From contig CM073590.1 in the NCBI GenBank assembly GCA_037074705.1, forward strand, positions 239,536,101-239,600,100: a stretch of DNA of 64,000 nucleotides, read 5' to 3'. Position 1 is the stretch's first letter. Each line of letters begins with the position of its first letter. Made by a program: the position numbers and the translations under genes. Origin of the DNA: Zhengitettix transpicula (lineage: Eukaryota > Arthropoda > Insecta > Orthoptera > Tetrigidae). This document shows, in pieces, positions 34,400-47,240 of the stretch. Under the pieces are notes generated by a model, which was not told the origin of the DNA, ran no database searches, and was given only the letters and a program-made list of their open reading frames with translations.

Positions 34400-35729
34400 A
34401 ACCAATAAGATAGTATACAGGAAGTGGCACACATCATTTACATGCATTGGCTAAATAAAGTTAAAAATCAGAGTTAGTCCATTTTGTATTCTTTATTTTA
34501 TATAATGTAGGCCAGACACTAATTTCATTGACAAAAATTGGTTTCTTTCAAAAAATATTAATATAAATCTTGTACTTCAAATTTTACTCATCATTCCAAA
34601 AGAACTGATAATTTGTTTTTGAAAAACAAACAAAAACTGTTCTGTAGTAAAATTAAAATAAAATTTATTACGAGTAAGACTAAAAAAAAATCAGAAAATT
34701 GTGTTTATTTCAAATAATGGCAAGATTTTCTACAAAATGAGATTAAAAAGTGAACCAGGATCCTATATACAAAAATAATAGTAAAGCAGTGTGTCTGCTT
34801 AAATAAATAATGCATTAAAATCTATTGAAAAAATGTTTACATCAGACTTATATTTAGTGGTAATACAGATAAAATATTAAATATATTAAAATGCTGGCAA
34901 AAATGAATGCAACCTAATTTAATTACATATATCAATTTTATAAAATTAGCTTATAACTGGTTACAAAAATGAACTATAAAATTTATTCCAAAACTGTCAT
35001 TTAAGAAAAAATATAAAATGGATCAACATATTTGAATTTTCCAGCAGTGAGTTATTTCGCATTAAATGTGTTCCCCACAATATTTGTTCAAAGACAGAAA
35101 TCTGAAATGAGTCTCTTAAATGTACATTAATGTCTTTCATAACAGCTCAGAAACCTTTATCTTAGTAATTACAATTAGGAATAAATATGATTATTCCTAT
35201 AAACAGCCAACATTGTATTGTCATACATTATCAACAACAAATTCAATTCTCTTGTCTGAAGGGAGAACTGTTCAACTTACGCCATTTATTTAGACATACA
35301 TCGAAACATTTCAATCTAAACATATACAAATAAATTTAATTTTTAAAATATACATATAATTAAACACTCTGTCTACAATTCTTAAATTCATATAAATATT
35401 GTTTCCAATTTAGAATGTCGTGATTATTAGTCACATACAAATATCACAAACACTTTGTGTAAGGAGGCACCACAAAGCAATGCTCTAATATTATAAAAAT
35501 ATTGATTTACTGCAGCTACAGTTATGTTTTAGATAAAACTAACATACATATTCAATTCCAAAATAAATATAAAATTGTGAATTTCAGTAGAAAAAAAAAT
35601 GTACTCAACTAAAATATATTTTTAAAAAATATACACAGCACAAATCATCCACAGAACTCTTCCAATTTCTCTCTTCAGTCAAAAGAAACACACATGTGAC
35701 TACTTCTATGTTGGTCCATAAAGCTGACA
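34400..35729 (-). other. Probable 3' flank/3' UTR of the transporter gene
   Basis: AT-rich sequence after the exon B stop, free of recognised repeats. Several AATAAA/ATTAAA-type signals occur on the minus strand. UTR extent cannot be fixed from sequence alone. Confidence 0.35.
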
Positions 35730-35797
35730 TTACACCTGAGCAGGTTTCTGTGCACCAACAACCATCATCATTTTCTGAAGGCAGTGAGTTATTACTT
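35730..35797 (-). CDS. SLC7 transporter alternative last exon B
   Basis: Acceptor tttgcag, phase 1. Encodes '(E)[19 protein letters not shown]' and then QV-stop, a short cytoplasmic C-terminus. The Cys-Gln-Lys-x-Met...Val-Val core agrees with the ends of animal LAT-type proteins, so this is probably the ancestral end. Synonymous differences from exon A (CAC/CAT, TGC/TGT, CAG/CAA) show both have been held by protein-level selection. A candidate AATAAA is about 440 nt downstream (complement of 35285-35290). Confidence 0.85.
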
Positions 35798-38700
35798 CTG
35801 CAAATTAAAAAAAAACATTAAATGTAAATAAGCATGGCAGCTTAAAGACACCATTGGTAAAAATAATTTTTCAGTTTTTAGTAGCAATTCCAAGCAGAAC
35901 GATCTTTGTTAAAATTTTACATATCAGGAATAAAAGTCATAATCACCACGTATTATTATATTGTCATAATTAATTGTGACAGTACAATTCATCGAGAATT
36001 AAGTTGTCATATCTCATATACTTGACAACTGTTAGTACAACATAATCAAAAGCTTACAACATTAATTATACTGTATGATTCATTCATACATATACTGATT
36101 CCTTGTGTTGTGTTTCAATTCATCTGTTATATTTTAATGTTATGAAATTTCATTTATCTGGCAAGCAAAAAGAATTTTCCTTCTAAATTTTGACGAAGAG
36201 CGTAGGCAAGTCGCAGTTTATTGAGGATTGTCATTTAGTTATGGTCAGGCCTCCCATTGTATTTGAAGGACTGTATTACTAGGAGCTTCCAGATGTTGAA
36301 AAGGGAGGAATATTGTGAGCATAAACTTAAGTGTATTTAATTAGTGCTATAATTATGCATGTAATTAGGCTAAAATTAGTTATTCATTTCACTTTTTTGA
36401 CAGAGAAATTAACAATAAGTTCAGAACCCTGTACTTTGACACTTTCCACATCCCTAAAGCCTTATTTCTCCTAATGATAAATGTAAAATGGCCAATCTAA
36501 TGTAACTTCTATATTCAGATTTATTTTTAAAAAAATACCAATGTTTTCCTTCAAATTTAAAACTGACAACACTGATGAGTCATTTCAAATTATTGCCAGC
36601 ATTAAATGATATGAAGCTTATATTAAATATAGCTCTTAATATAATTGTGTGTCAAAAACCAAATGTTTCAAAGTACTTAAAACTTCTCTTATACTAACAA
36701 ACAATACCTTCCATATTTTATGATTATAATACAAACAATCAACTGAATTTGGCATTTGTGAATTATGCTAAAGAGAACAGATTTATGAATTGAATAGTGA
36801 AAATACTTAAAAAATTTAATCTGGCTATGATATTGAAAATATTTATCATTTAAATGTGATATGGATATATTAAAAAGAATACAAGTATTAGATTTATTAT
36901 AGGATTTTAAAATTAATATTGTTAATAAAGTAAGTGTAATGGTGATACCAGAATCATATCTAAATTCATTTTGAATAAAATCATGGAGTGGGGTAAATGA
37001 ATTAAATTGGTTATAAATGGTCATCTCAATCCTCATAATCATATTAAAGATGTAAGAAAGCAATGGAAATTATTTACTTGAATGTTGTTTGTTTACATAA
37101 GATAAAGAAATATTCAGGCTATAATTAAAATCATTTTGATTTTAATGGCATTTCAAATTGAATAATTGTCATAAACTGTTATCAAATTAATGCAGAAATT
37201 TGTGTGTAAGAGAGCAGAAGAGATGTGAAAACTAAACTAAACTAGATTATAGATCATTTCTAAAATAATGAATAATAATTATAACTCTGAAAACTGAAAG
37301 AAAAAGTGGATATAATTATGTATGTATGTATTTATATAATCTACAAATGGGAAATTTGCCTAGTTGCAGGAGTGATTAGTGTCCTATAACTTATTCATAT
37401 AATTTACACTTATTCATACAATTACACTTATCCATGATAGAAGACTTCCTCTGTGTTGACAGTGCTGTAAATGTTGTCAGAATAGTAGCCTAGTATGAGT
37501 AAATATAGTACACAACATTTTGGGGACATCTTGTACTATAAATACACTCAATCGGTTAATATCATGAGAACATTATCTATAATAATATTTAGACTGATCA
37601 ATCCCAATCATAAAATCATTAAAGCAATTTAATATTGTGTCAAATGAAATTTTCTGTAATAAATGGTTTATTAAAAGTTCAGAAAGCCAAAGGAAGATCA
37701 CTTTTGGTGCAATATTTTGAAGAGTGCGAAGTGCATTTATAAATTCCACTTGTCATGCAGATATTTTGTTACTGTTAATTGATAGGACTTATGGCGCAGA
37801 AAATCCACAAAGTTAGCCACAATTTTGGTTAGTATATGTAAATAAAAAAAAAAAACCTTTGCTTGGGGACGAACAACCATCATGAGTTTTTGAAGACAAT
37901 GAGTAGCAGCACCTGTAAAAGTAATCAGAACATCCAAGATTCACATAAAACTAAGGAAATAATGGTATAAATTAAAATAATCTTTATGGGAACTACCATG
38001 CAACACAGATCGTGCACTAATTACAACACTTAGTAACTAAATTAAATTCACGACATTTAAACTACAATGAGAAGCTAAAATAATAATTCAAGGCCTTTTC
38101 TATTAAATATATCATCATTTTAAAAAAATTACTCAAATAATTTATTCTCTTGAAACTAAATTGCTTGTTGCCTTTCTAAATTAATAATAATAATAATTAA
38201 TTAATTAATTGTATAACAAATTATGATAGTTTACGTCAAAATGTTTTTGAATATTTGGCAGTCTTCAGTATGTAATACACCACACCTTTTCTTAATAACC
38301 AATATTTAGTAACTATTTTCCTATTTAAAGTCCATTCAGACTATATTGCTCTTCATACAATTATCTTTCCAGTTATTCCTCTCCTCCATACTTTCTAAAT
38401 ATAGTTTATGGTTCCAGGTCCATAATTTTCAACATTTTGTAATGAGAAAGATACACAAGGGGAGCAGTTTTTATTTAATGTTTACTATAAATAAATATTC
38501 TGAACTTGTTGTTGAGCATCACAAACAAATCTGTGGGCCAGATGTAAAATCAGTTCTCCATACTTCCTGAGTGGTTCAGCAGGGAGTCATTCTGAAGAGG
38601 GGCCAGCACTTAAAAGGCAAAGCTGATCAATAAATGACACTGTTATGTATAGTGAGGGATGGAAAGAGTTTGACGAGCTTCAAGCTAGGAGGAATGTAAG

Positions 38701-41700
38701 GAGCTGGCATCCACACCCTGGAAATAACAGCAACGTAGGATTTTGTAAATTATGGAACAGTATAAAAGTTGGCAGAGGCATAAAAATACCACTGCTCATA
38801 GCAAAAAGCCCATGGGAACTCTGAGAAAAAGAACTCATTGTTTGTAGCCTGTGTTTATGTATTTACCAAACTGTATTTCAATATTGGCATAAATTAAAAC
38901 TTAAATAATATATCAAAACTGTTGGGAATTTCAATATTGGTAAAATCACAAATAGTTGGCAAGTATTTAAATTTTAAAAGTATTTTACAATCCTCATACT
39001 CTCTCAAAAAAGTATTAATATTGTAATTACTCATAGATCTATCAGGTAAACTAGGTCACTTCAGTGTAATAATAATAGCAAATTCACATCCTGCATTAAG
39101 CATTTGCTCTGAAGGTTCTCCATAAAATGGTCAAACCAAACTGTTAAAAGATAAAGAGAATTTCTCAGAGTAGCTTGAGAATATAACTTAATATAATTGG
39201 TTTAGCTCGTTCCATCTTAAAATGTTTTCAATTAATTTGTCCACAGTAAAAAATTTAATTAGAGCTCTATTTATTGCATTCCCTTCAGGCATTTTCTCAT
39301 TTATCATTTCATTGTCATCTAAAATGATGAAATTTCATTATGATCTGTCTTCAAATATTCCCATTCACCTATGAAAGATTGCAAAAGATAAAGTAAAACT
39401 TTGTGATGCATTACTTACTGTAAATGACTTTTGAAATATCTTTGTGGGAAATCATACATCATGGTAAATTTATTAGATAGTATATAAACTCCAATGTCTA
39501 ATTAATGTTAATAATGGATATTAAATATATTGGCACTAAAAATTGTCATTTAGGTTAACAAATTATTTATATCCATTTACCAATAGAAATAGTAAAAATG
39601 ATTACAGATTAAATTATGAATGATTTTTTTATTGGAAGTGTCATCTTAGATCAAAGAAAAGTCAAACCTCTTCAAATGCCAAAATTTTGTTTAAACAGCA
39701 GGTACATAATCTTTATTTTTTACACAGCTATCCTCTTCTATCTCATACTAGTTATCTATACTGGATTCAGCATTTACATTTTATTTATCGACAAAAATCT
39801 TCCCGGGGGTTCAATAACTGTGACAACTCATATTATATAGTCTAATTTTCTAAAATATCAATAGAAGAGTTTCTATTTACTAATACTGAATGATTGTTAT
39901 AATAATCTCATAACTGAAATTAAAGCAAAAGTGCACGTGAAAATAACTACTGTAGTGATTCCTGTTTAATAACAGTAATTTATATTTCAGTTTTTTGGAA
40001 TATTAATTTGCCAATATTCCTTTAATACCCTTATATGTATATCACAATCCAAATTATATTGGAAAAAATTAAGAGAAATAAATTGGGTATTAAATAAGAT
40101 AACACAACCATTTATTAATACAAAACAAATATAAACTACACTATAATACATCACAACTATGATGCTAAGATAACATTGTCACACATTATGCAAAATATGT
40201 TTCACTTACCCACAGCTACTTTCACTGACTTCGGTTTATTTTTCCAACTTATAAATAATAAATAAACAGGAATAGATGTAAGTATCATAATACAACCATA
40301 ACCTGGAAATTCAATTTCACATTATTAATAATTTAAATTGATTAAATATACCTTTATACATAATTATCTTGTCTGATAGTAAAGCACCTAGCAAATGTGT
40401 ACCATTAATATATTTGAACATGTGCATCTCATATTCCTTGTAACAATTTTTACTTAAATTTTACAATAAATGTAAAGCCATATAAAGTAGCCAGTGGTTT
40501 ATTACACAAATGGATTCTACATTTAATTAATTCTTTTTGAAATACTGACATCTGTGTGTCAAGAAACAAGTGGAAAATTATTTAAATTATAGATGCTACA
40601 TAAACAAAATTAAAGGGAAAATATTTGTTTCAGAAAAAAATATACGTAGTAATAATAATAATATTATAATAAGAACACAGTTCTTGTTTATCAAATTTGG
40701 GTAGTATTTTGTTTCACCAGCACTATTGCAAATAAAGATAAAAAATTAACTTACCTGTTTCTACAGGACTTGCAATCATTGGCACAATTGTAACAAATAA
40801 ACTAGCAATGATGTACACTACAGGGAAGAACAGATTCACTTTTATGGGTCTTGTAAGATTTGGTTTAGTCCATCTTAACCAAGGCAGGCATAAAACTGCA
40901 ACACCTATACTCAACTGAAAAAAATAAAAAGTAAAATAAGTAACTTTTATGATTTCAAATTTTAAAAAATCTCCTGTTTGCCACACCTAACTAAATGAAT
41001 ATTCTATTAACATCAATAAGTTTTTGACTGCAACATGTGGACAAAATTTAATTTAAACTAGATGAGTAAATATTTATATAGTTTTATAATCAATTATGCA
41101 ATATTTTGGTTTGACATACATAAGACAGTAATGGATACATAAAACTATCTGTGCCTGAAGGTCTCTTACCTTGCTTCAAAATCAAAACAATATTAGAATG
41201 ATTACACATTACAATAATATGATTTTAAACATAAACATAATGAAGTAAATTGAAAAAAATTATGTCTGGTTGAAAATAATGAATAAGAAAGATAACCAAT
41301 TCAAACAAAAATGTAATATAAATACCACATAATGTTTCCCTTTCGTCAGGTGCTAAGAAGAGCCTAGAGAAACACAACTGCAAGGGTCAGTTGACAACAC
41401 TCAAAAAAGCTGTTAAGTGTTGTCAACTGACCAGTGCAGATGTGTCGCTCTATGCTCTTCATAGCACCTGACAAAAGAGACAAGGATCCCAGAAATGTTG
41501 TGTGATATTTATATTACCTTTTTGTCTGAATTGGCTATCTTTCTTATTCATAATGGAAGTAATATTTAATGTCAAGTATAAAAAAATATTTAAAAAATTA
41601 TTCCATTTCCACATATGACGGAAATTATACTTACGTATGTGATACAATTTTTCAATATATATGTAAGATTTTATTATACATTTACTTCATATGAAAAATA

Positions 41701-43295
41701 TTTTCTTACCCAAGTTGCAAATCCTACATAATTTATTAGAGCGTAGATATCAGAAACGGTTAGGTACAGCATAGACAACAGCGCCTGTGAACAAACAAAA
41801 TCGTAAAATAAATATTCACATTCATGTTTTAAGGTTTATTTTCTCTGAATACAGGTTACATGAGCTCAAATTCAACATATATGTAAAGACTAAAATTTAT
41901 TCCATTGTTTCATCTCTAAAAAAAGTATCATATCTTTGAACTTTTAACTTATGTAACTTTAATTGTATAGCAAACATATCTCAGGACTATAATTCCACAT
42001 CCTTAATTTATCACTAAACCTTTTTACATGAAGCTCAAATTGTTGTAAGATTTTTCACTTACACAATGTGGGAATAATGGGAATTAAAATAATCCACTTG
42101 GAGCGAGATAAGTACCACTCATCAAATCACATAAGTCACAGGTTGGTTTGAAACCTATTCAGGTCTTCCATATGTTACAAATAAATAAATTGTGTGTAAA
42201 AGACAAGTTAACGTGTGAGAGCTTTAACATCATAAAATACTATTTTTAACTTAAACTAGTATTTATCAATTAATATAATCTTTATAGTTCAAGAAATGTG
42301 TCCAATAAATGCTTACTTTCATTCTTTTGCTTTTCTTCCTACCTTTCCTAAATTCACTGTACCTGGGGCAACTTTTAAGCATTTATTAGAAAAGGATTTA
42401 ATTTTTCACTAATTATAGATGGACATTATCAATTAAATAGTGATCATTAGTCTGTAAAGGCAAACTTACCATACAAAGTACAGCTGGTGTGGGTGTCAAT
42501 TTCGATATTTGGATCATAGTTAGAATTTCAGGCATTTGTCCTTCACAGGCGCCAGCATAAAACAACCTGTAATCAAAATAATTGCCTTAAATATTTATTA
42601 TATATATTATCTTCACATCCATTCAATTACTTGCCACTTAAACATCTGTCACACAAACATGTACAGATTATAAAATATTTTGGAAATTTATCAGTAACCT
42701 GCCATGATTTAATGTTCAATCTGTATAGTTAACAACAAAATAGGAAAGATTGAAATAATCTGGCTAAACTAAATACTGCACGAGTCCAAACTATCTGAAC
42801 AAGTACAATATGACACCATATAAAAGACTGATGTATAATAAAAAAATGTCTGCATATATAAGTGACTGTTGAACTTTAAAACAAATTAGGACTTTATCTC
42901 AGAATTATAAAACACTACAATGATTGCATAATAACAGCTGTCCTCTTTGTCATATGCAAAGAGATGTGAAACATTAATACAAATAGTTAAAGTGTATTTT
43001 CAGAGAATGTCTCATTACCTGGATGATGTAAGGAGAATTCCATTGACTGCACCAAATGTTGATAGTGCTACAAAGACTGGGATTATCCACGCCATAACAC
43101 CGAAGAGACGGTTAGCAAATGTCTGTAAAGAAATTAAAAGACTTATAGAAAATTTAGGATATATATGATGTGATGACTCACTAACTTTTTTTCTCTATAC
43201 TCAAGGGAGGTTCACAACTAAGAAAAAAATGAGAGAAATAATGGGAATTTACACACATGTCCACATATATGTATAATATACATATACACCCATAC

Positions 43296-43354
<59 letters not shown>

Positions 43355-46300
43355 CACTGTTGTGCATATAGAGGTAGCAGGTAAAAGAAAATTAAAAGTA
43401 CCATAGAGTAAAGGTTTAAGTGGTTGGAGTAAAGTCAGTTTTTCGAGGGCATTGAATCCAGGACTCTAGTGTAGGACACGTTGTAATGAGAGTTCCCAAA
43501 TATGTAGTTCAGCCTTTGACAGTACTTAATAAGGGTCAGTATGAAGTATGGATTGAAATTGTTGGTATTGCATCTCAGAGTGGGGACAGCTGGTGAGAAT
43601 GGTGTTTAGAGGTCTTTTAGTTTGGCCAATTTGAAATTTATCTGGTAAATAAAGCAGAAGTAGAGACAAGTTTCATTTTCTTTAATTTTGTAGGTGGTGG
43701 TTTGTGAGTGATTCTGTAGGATTGCAATCAATTGAAGGAAAGGGCAGAAATGACACCTATTCCAGCACAAGGTTATAAATATTATATTATACCCTTAGTA
43801 TAGTTAAAGAATTATTATTTTTGTTATTATTCATATTATTTTACTTAAATTTGTGTTCCCAAATTTTAGTATTTTTATGTTAACTTCTAATTATTTATAA
43901 TTGCAGCATTCAATTCTTATATTGTAATTTTATGTATTGACATGTCCTATTTCCACATACGAGAACTAATGGAATAAAATAAATCAAATAAAACGCATCT
44001 TTGTTAGAAGTGTGTGAAGGTGCTGTCTACAAATTTGTGGAAGTTCGACTGTCATCTGTACACAATCCAGTTGTTTCTATAATTGTTAAATTAAATCCCT
44101 ATGGTACTTAATTATTAAGTATAAACTAAATAACATGTGTTATACAATTGACCAATAAAAAATTGGTGCTTTAATTAAACAATGTAACATTATTTAATTT
44201 AATAACAATAAATTCAAAACTTATATTCTTATACTCACTACTGCCACCGCCTCTGATCCTAGAACTTCTTCAGGTGACAGTGTTGTGTAGAAGGCAACAT
44301 TAGTCAGCACATACACTATTGTAACCAAGGTGCAGGAAATGGCAATTGCTCGAGGCAAGTTTCGAATAGGGTCCTTCAGTTCTTCAATGATGAAGTTCAA
44401 GTAGTTCCTAAGAGAAAAATAAATAGTTATTTAGTGCTGACAGAAAAAAGTGTCACAGCACTTATTGTACAAATAATACTAAATAATATAACAAATTATG
44501 AATTTATGCAAATTTAAGTCTCAAAAACAAAAATTCTGTGAACAACTTAGCTTTTGTGTACTGTTCTCCTATTACTCACAACTCTGAATTTTACAAAAAA
44601 TAACCTGAATAACAGCTTTAGAAATTCAAAACATTTCAAGAAACAAATTTTGCTCTTTTAAAATTATTAAATTCATTTATTACATTGGCAACTCAAATTA
44701 TTAAACAAAATATACAAACTTTTTGTACATTAAGAATATATTAAATAATTTTTCATAATGAAAATACACTTTTTTTTACAATCAACAAGTATACAGTTTC
44801 CAGGAATGAAAGGAAGTGGCTATGTGGTGAAAGAAGCATCTTATTCTGTTCAAAATACTTTATTGATTGTAGGTACAGCAGGGACTGTCTTTCCCCTAGA
44901 GACTTCTATAATTGAGGGCATTTTGTTTGGATCCATTTCAGTAACTGGCATTATTACTGCTCTCATTAGAAAGGGCTTATGTCAAATCAGCTTACGTTTT
45001 CTGTAGTTAATTAGAGTCGCACAAATCTTTTTTAATTGGATTGTGTCTACTTTAAATTCTTGCAGTAGATAGATAGATATTGAATGCAATTTTTCTTATA
45101 TAATTGTATTTACTCATTTTAAAACTTCATTTGTATAAAAACTAAAAAATCATTAAAATTACTGATACCATTTTAAAACTTTTAACTTATACATGTAAAA
45201 TTTAAATTATTACAGTATTGTAATAAGTAATCACTTTGTTATGAGCATGTGGAAAATTTAGTATTATTTGGAAAACTTAATAAAAATAGGCACAGTGTAT
45301 TTGTAGACTATTTTTAGTACACCAACAGTAACTGAGGTAGTAAAACCATACGAGGTCAGTTGGATACAACGGTGAAACAGACAAGCTTTGTAAACGAAAA
45401 AGAACATTTTGTAGAACAGCAAACCCTAAGGTGTTGCAATAAGCATAAAATATTCAAAGAATTTTCAATTCATTAGATTTTAAAGTAACTGAAGTGAATC
45501 CTTGCACAGTTGTCAAAGAACACAAAAAAAAATTAAAATTTACAGTGAAACTGACGTCTAATTTTGGACTGTAAATACATCAAGAAAATGTGGCCTCATG
45601 CATCTGCAGAAAAGAGACTTAGAAAAAATTGAATTTGAAAATATATCTCAGTTAGAACATCTATCATAAAAGATTCAGAAGTATTTCTACATAAATAAAT
45701 ATTCCTTGCAGGACACAAATTTGTGTATGAATTTAAAGTATTTAAGTTATGGTATAGTGTATCAATAACACTAGGCAACACTTCAGCTACAAATATCACA
45801 GACAAATGATAACTTGGAAGAACCCTTGGATTTCAAAATTTTGTACAGACAAGAGGGCAAACACAAAGTTGCGGGTGAAATACAATAAACTGACCAATAA
45901 ATTTAATAAACTGTGCATGTGGAGCAGTTTCTTGGTGAAGCAAAGGACAATCACTTGTGGTGATATGAACAACAGTAATTGAAATTTAAATGCAAAAAAT
46001 TTATGTCTGATTGAAAATAATTCATAAGAAAGATAGCCAATACAGACAAAAAAAGGTAATAAAAATACCACACAATGTTTCTGGGATCCTTGTTAGGTAC
46101 TAAGAAGAGTCTAGAGAAACACAACTGCACTGATCAGTTGGCAACACTCAAAAGCCATTTTTGATTGGCTATGTTTCTTATTCAGTAATTGAAATTATTG
46201 CAGCATGAGACGAACAAAAGAGACAACGTGTTACACAAACACTGATCTACGTGTCCCTGTTCTACAAGTCGACAACCAGACTTGAAAGCGATTAACCAAA

Positions 46301-47240
46301 ACATTGTGTACCATGGACTGTACGCAGACCAGCTGTCAGGATTCTCAGGCCCCTAAATACAGACTCATCGCTCCCTTTCAATTTAGACCAGAACTGCAAA
46401 CATGCAGTTATTTTATAACCAAGACTTACCTGATTGTCATTTTTTTCAGCAGAATAAATGTGCATTGTCACGCATTATCTTTTTGATGACTACAAATTGT
46501 TGTTACAAATTTTTTATGTTAAATAAGCAATCACATGTCAGTAGAAAGTGAGGGGAAACATTTTCGAAATGTAAACTTTAACAGTTTTATTTTATTTTTA
46601 ATCAGTGAATTTTTTTATGAATGACCCCACTGCGGGCCCAGGGTCCTGAACATTTAAACCCTCTATACCTCCTTGTCGCTGGTCCTGACTGAACAAATTG
46701 ATTAAAAGCATTTGTTTGTAAACCACTCAATTTCTCTTAGAACATCCAAAAAAAAAGGTATAGATACGTTAACAAAACCGTAGAACAAAATCCGAGAGAA
46801 GAAACCAGACTAAAATGAATGTTTTTATGTTGGGTAAATATTATTTGGTTGACTTCAGATTGAAAAGGGAAAAGTTGAGAATATTTAATGTCAGTTAATC
46901 TCTTTTAATATTGGCGGACTACATCTGAAATGACATCAGAAAATATCAAATTATTTTTTTTAAAATGACCTCTACTACAAAGTCGCATACCTAGCGGCAC
47001 AATCCTCAAAACGGTGCATCGAGGATGAGGTGCGCCGAGGATTGACGACGTCCATCATAATCTTTCACCATATTTTCAGTAATTTTTATTTTTCGTCAAA
47101 TCTCGAAGAGGAGGAAGAATTGAAGGAGGATGATGGGTTGACTTACCATCCGTTGTATGCGAACAACCCCGAATAGAAAGACAGCGCCAAGGATGTCACT
47201 TCCGTCTTCGTGTTGTCGTACGTGAAATGTTCCGTGTGTC
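35730..47240 (-). CDS. SLC7-family light-chain amino-acid transporter (LAT/y+LAT-like), C-terminal half, eight joined exons
   Basis: Minus-strand gene. Exons in coding order: 47240-47147, 44407-44239, 43122-43019, 42566-42470, 41784-41710, 40914-40755, 40302-40210, then either 37912-37737 or 35797-35730. Every intron is GT-AG and every phase joins. The joined product is 285 residues with the last exon at 35.7 kb, or 321 with the one at 37.7 kb. It starts in the extracellular stretch before TM6 and runs to the C-terminus (TM6-TM12). Diagnostic segments are '[11 protein letters not shown]' (the unwound TM6 substrate site), '[20 protein letters not shown]', '[20 protein letters not shown]', '[13 protein letters not shown]', '[14 protein letters not shown]' and the C-terminal 'CLQKxMMVV'. 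Family members exchange neutral and/or cationic amino acids at the plasma membrane, disulfide-linked to an SLC3/CD98 heavy chain. The linking Cys lies in the missing N-terminal half. LAT versus y+LAT, or the fly homologue, cannot be decided here. Confidence 0.93.
37667..37672 (-). terminator. Candidate poly(A) signal for last exon A
   Basis: TTTATT on the plus strand is AATAAA on the minus strand, 65 nt past the exon A stop codon. Confidence 0.4.
37737..37912 (-). CDS. SLC7 transporter alternative last exon A
   Basis: Acceptor cttttacag, phase 1. Encodes '[18 protein letters not shown]' followed by a 39-residue tail rich in aromatic and basic residues and a stop at 37737-37739. The first part is homologous to exon B. 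The tail after AAG could also be unspliced readthrough (an AAG|GTTTTT donor would be very poor). A minus-strand AATAAA lies 65 nt beyond the stop (complement of 37667-37672), so this exon could end its own transcript. Confidence 0.75.
40210..40302 (-). CDS. SLC7 transporter exon g (TM12)
   Basis: 93 nt; '[20 protein letters not shown]' then '[10 protein letters not shown]' and a split codon (phase 1). Acceptor atttccag, donor GTAAGT. Both candidate last exons begin with two bases that complete this codon (Gly or Glu). Confidence 0.94.
40755..40914 (-). CDS. SLC7 transporter exon f (TM10-TM11)
   Basis: 160 nt; '[20 protein letters not shown]', '[20 protein letters not shown]', '[13 protein letters not shown]' and a split Gly codon. 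The W-x-R-x-x-x-P-x-L-x-R-P-I-K-V signature is intact. Acceptor tttcag, donor GTAAGT. Confidence 0.95.
41283..41550. mobile_element. Snap-back Penelope-like terminal repeat pair in an SLC7 intron
   Basis: 'GATAACCAATTCAAACAAAA...AAATACCACATAATGTTTCC...GCAAGGGTCAGTTGACAACA' is followed after about 15 bp by its complement, ending 'TTTTGTCTGAATTGGCTATC'. Each arm is about 120 bp. There is no coding interior. Both arms keep damaged hammerhead-like cores (CUGACGA with GAAACAUU on the minus arm). Confidence 0.75.
41710..41784 (-). CDS. SLC7 transporter exon e
   Basis: 75 nt, exactly 25 codons: '[20 protein letters not shown]' then 'GFATW'. Acceptor gttcacag, donor GTAAGA. A snap-back Penelope-like repeat sits in the next intron (41,283-41,550), 160 nt beyond the donor. 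Confidence 0.93.
42470..42566 (-). CDS. SLC7 transporter exon d (loop to TM9)
   Basis: 97 nt; '[20 protein letters not shown]' then '[12 protein letters not shown]'. The SSRLFYAGAxEGxxP segment is a family hallmark. Acceptor gattacag, donor GTAAGT. Confidence 0.94.
43019..43122 (-). CDS. SLC7 transporter exon c (TM8)
   Basis: 104 nt; '[20 protein letters not shown]' then '[14 protein letters not shown]' and a split Arg codon (AG|G). Acceptor ctttacag, donor GTAATG. Confidence 0.94.
43300..43348. repeat. (AT)n microsatellite in an SLC7 intron
   Basis: About 24 TA units. Confidence 0.95.
44239..44407 (-). CDS. SLC7 transporter exon b (TM6 end, TM7)
   Basis: 169 nt; '[20 protein letters not shown]', then '[20 protein letters not shown]' and '[12 protein letters not shown]'. 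Acceptor ctcttag, donor GTGAGT. Ends in phase 0. The most conserved block of the family. Confidence 0.95.
46005..46185 (-). mobile_element. Solo Penelope-like terminal repeat in an SLC7 intron
   Basis: Contains 'AAATACCACACAATGTTTCT', 'GGGATCCTTGTTAGGTACTA' and 'AACACAACTGCACTGATCAG'. One arm only, followed by a short 'GATTGGCTATGTTTCTTATT' echo. Same family as the copies at 49-56 kb. Confidence 0.7.
47147..47240 (-). CDS. SLC7 transporter exon a (TM6)
   Basis: 94 nt; reads '[14 protein letters not shown]' then '[15 protein letters not shown]'. Acceptor tttacccag, donor GTAAGT. It begins with two bases of a split codon, so the upstream exon ends in phase 1. It ends TG, and the next exon supplies G for Trp. 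The upstream intron is open-ended: no earlier exon was recognised up to 64,000. Confidence 0.92.

Larger units (their letters stand above)
35798..40209 (-). other. Intronic region around the alternative last exons
   Basis: AT-rich intron DNA apart from exon A. The longest frame (36,689-37,063 minus) is low-complexity and not supported. No transposon family recognised. Confidence 0.5.

Noticed and set aside
36689..37063. 124-codon minus-strand frame in the transporter intron
   Set aside because: AT-driven Ile/Asn/Ser/Phe composition, no domain, no splice logic with the SLC7 exons.
44758..45006. 82-codon plus-strand frame inside an SLC7 intron ('[20 protein letters not shown]')
   Set aside because: Looks protein-like but no family could be recognised and there are no flanking signals. 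A decayed transposon fragment is possible; not supportable.
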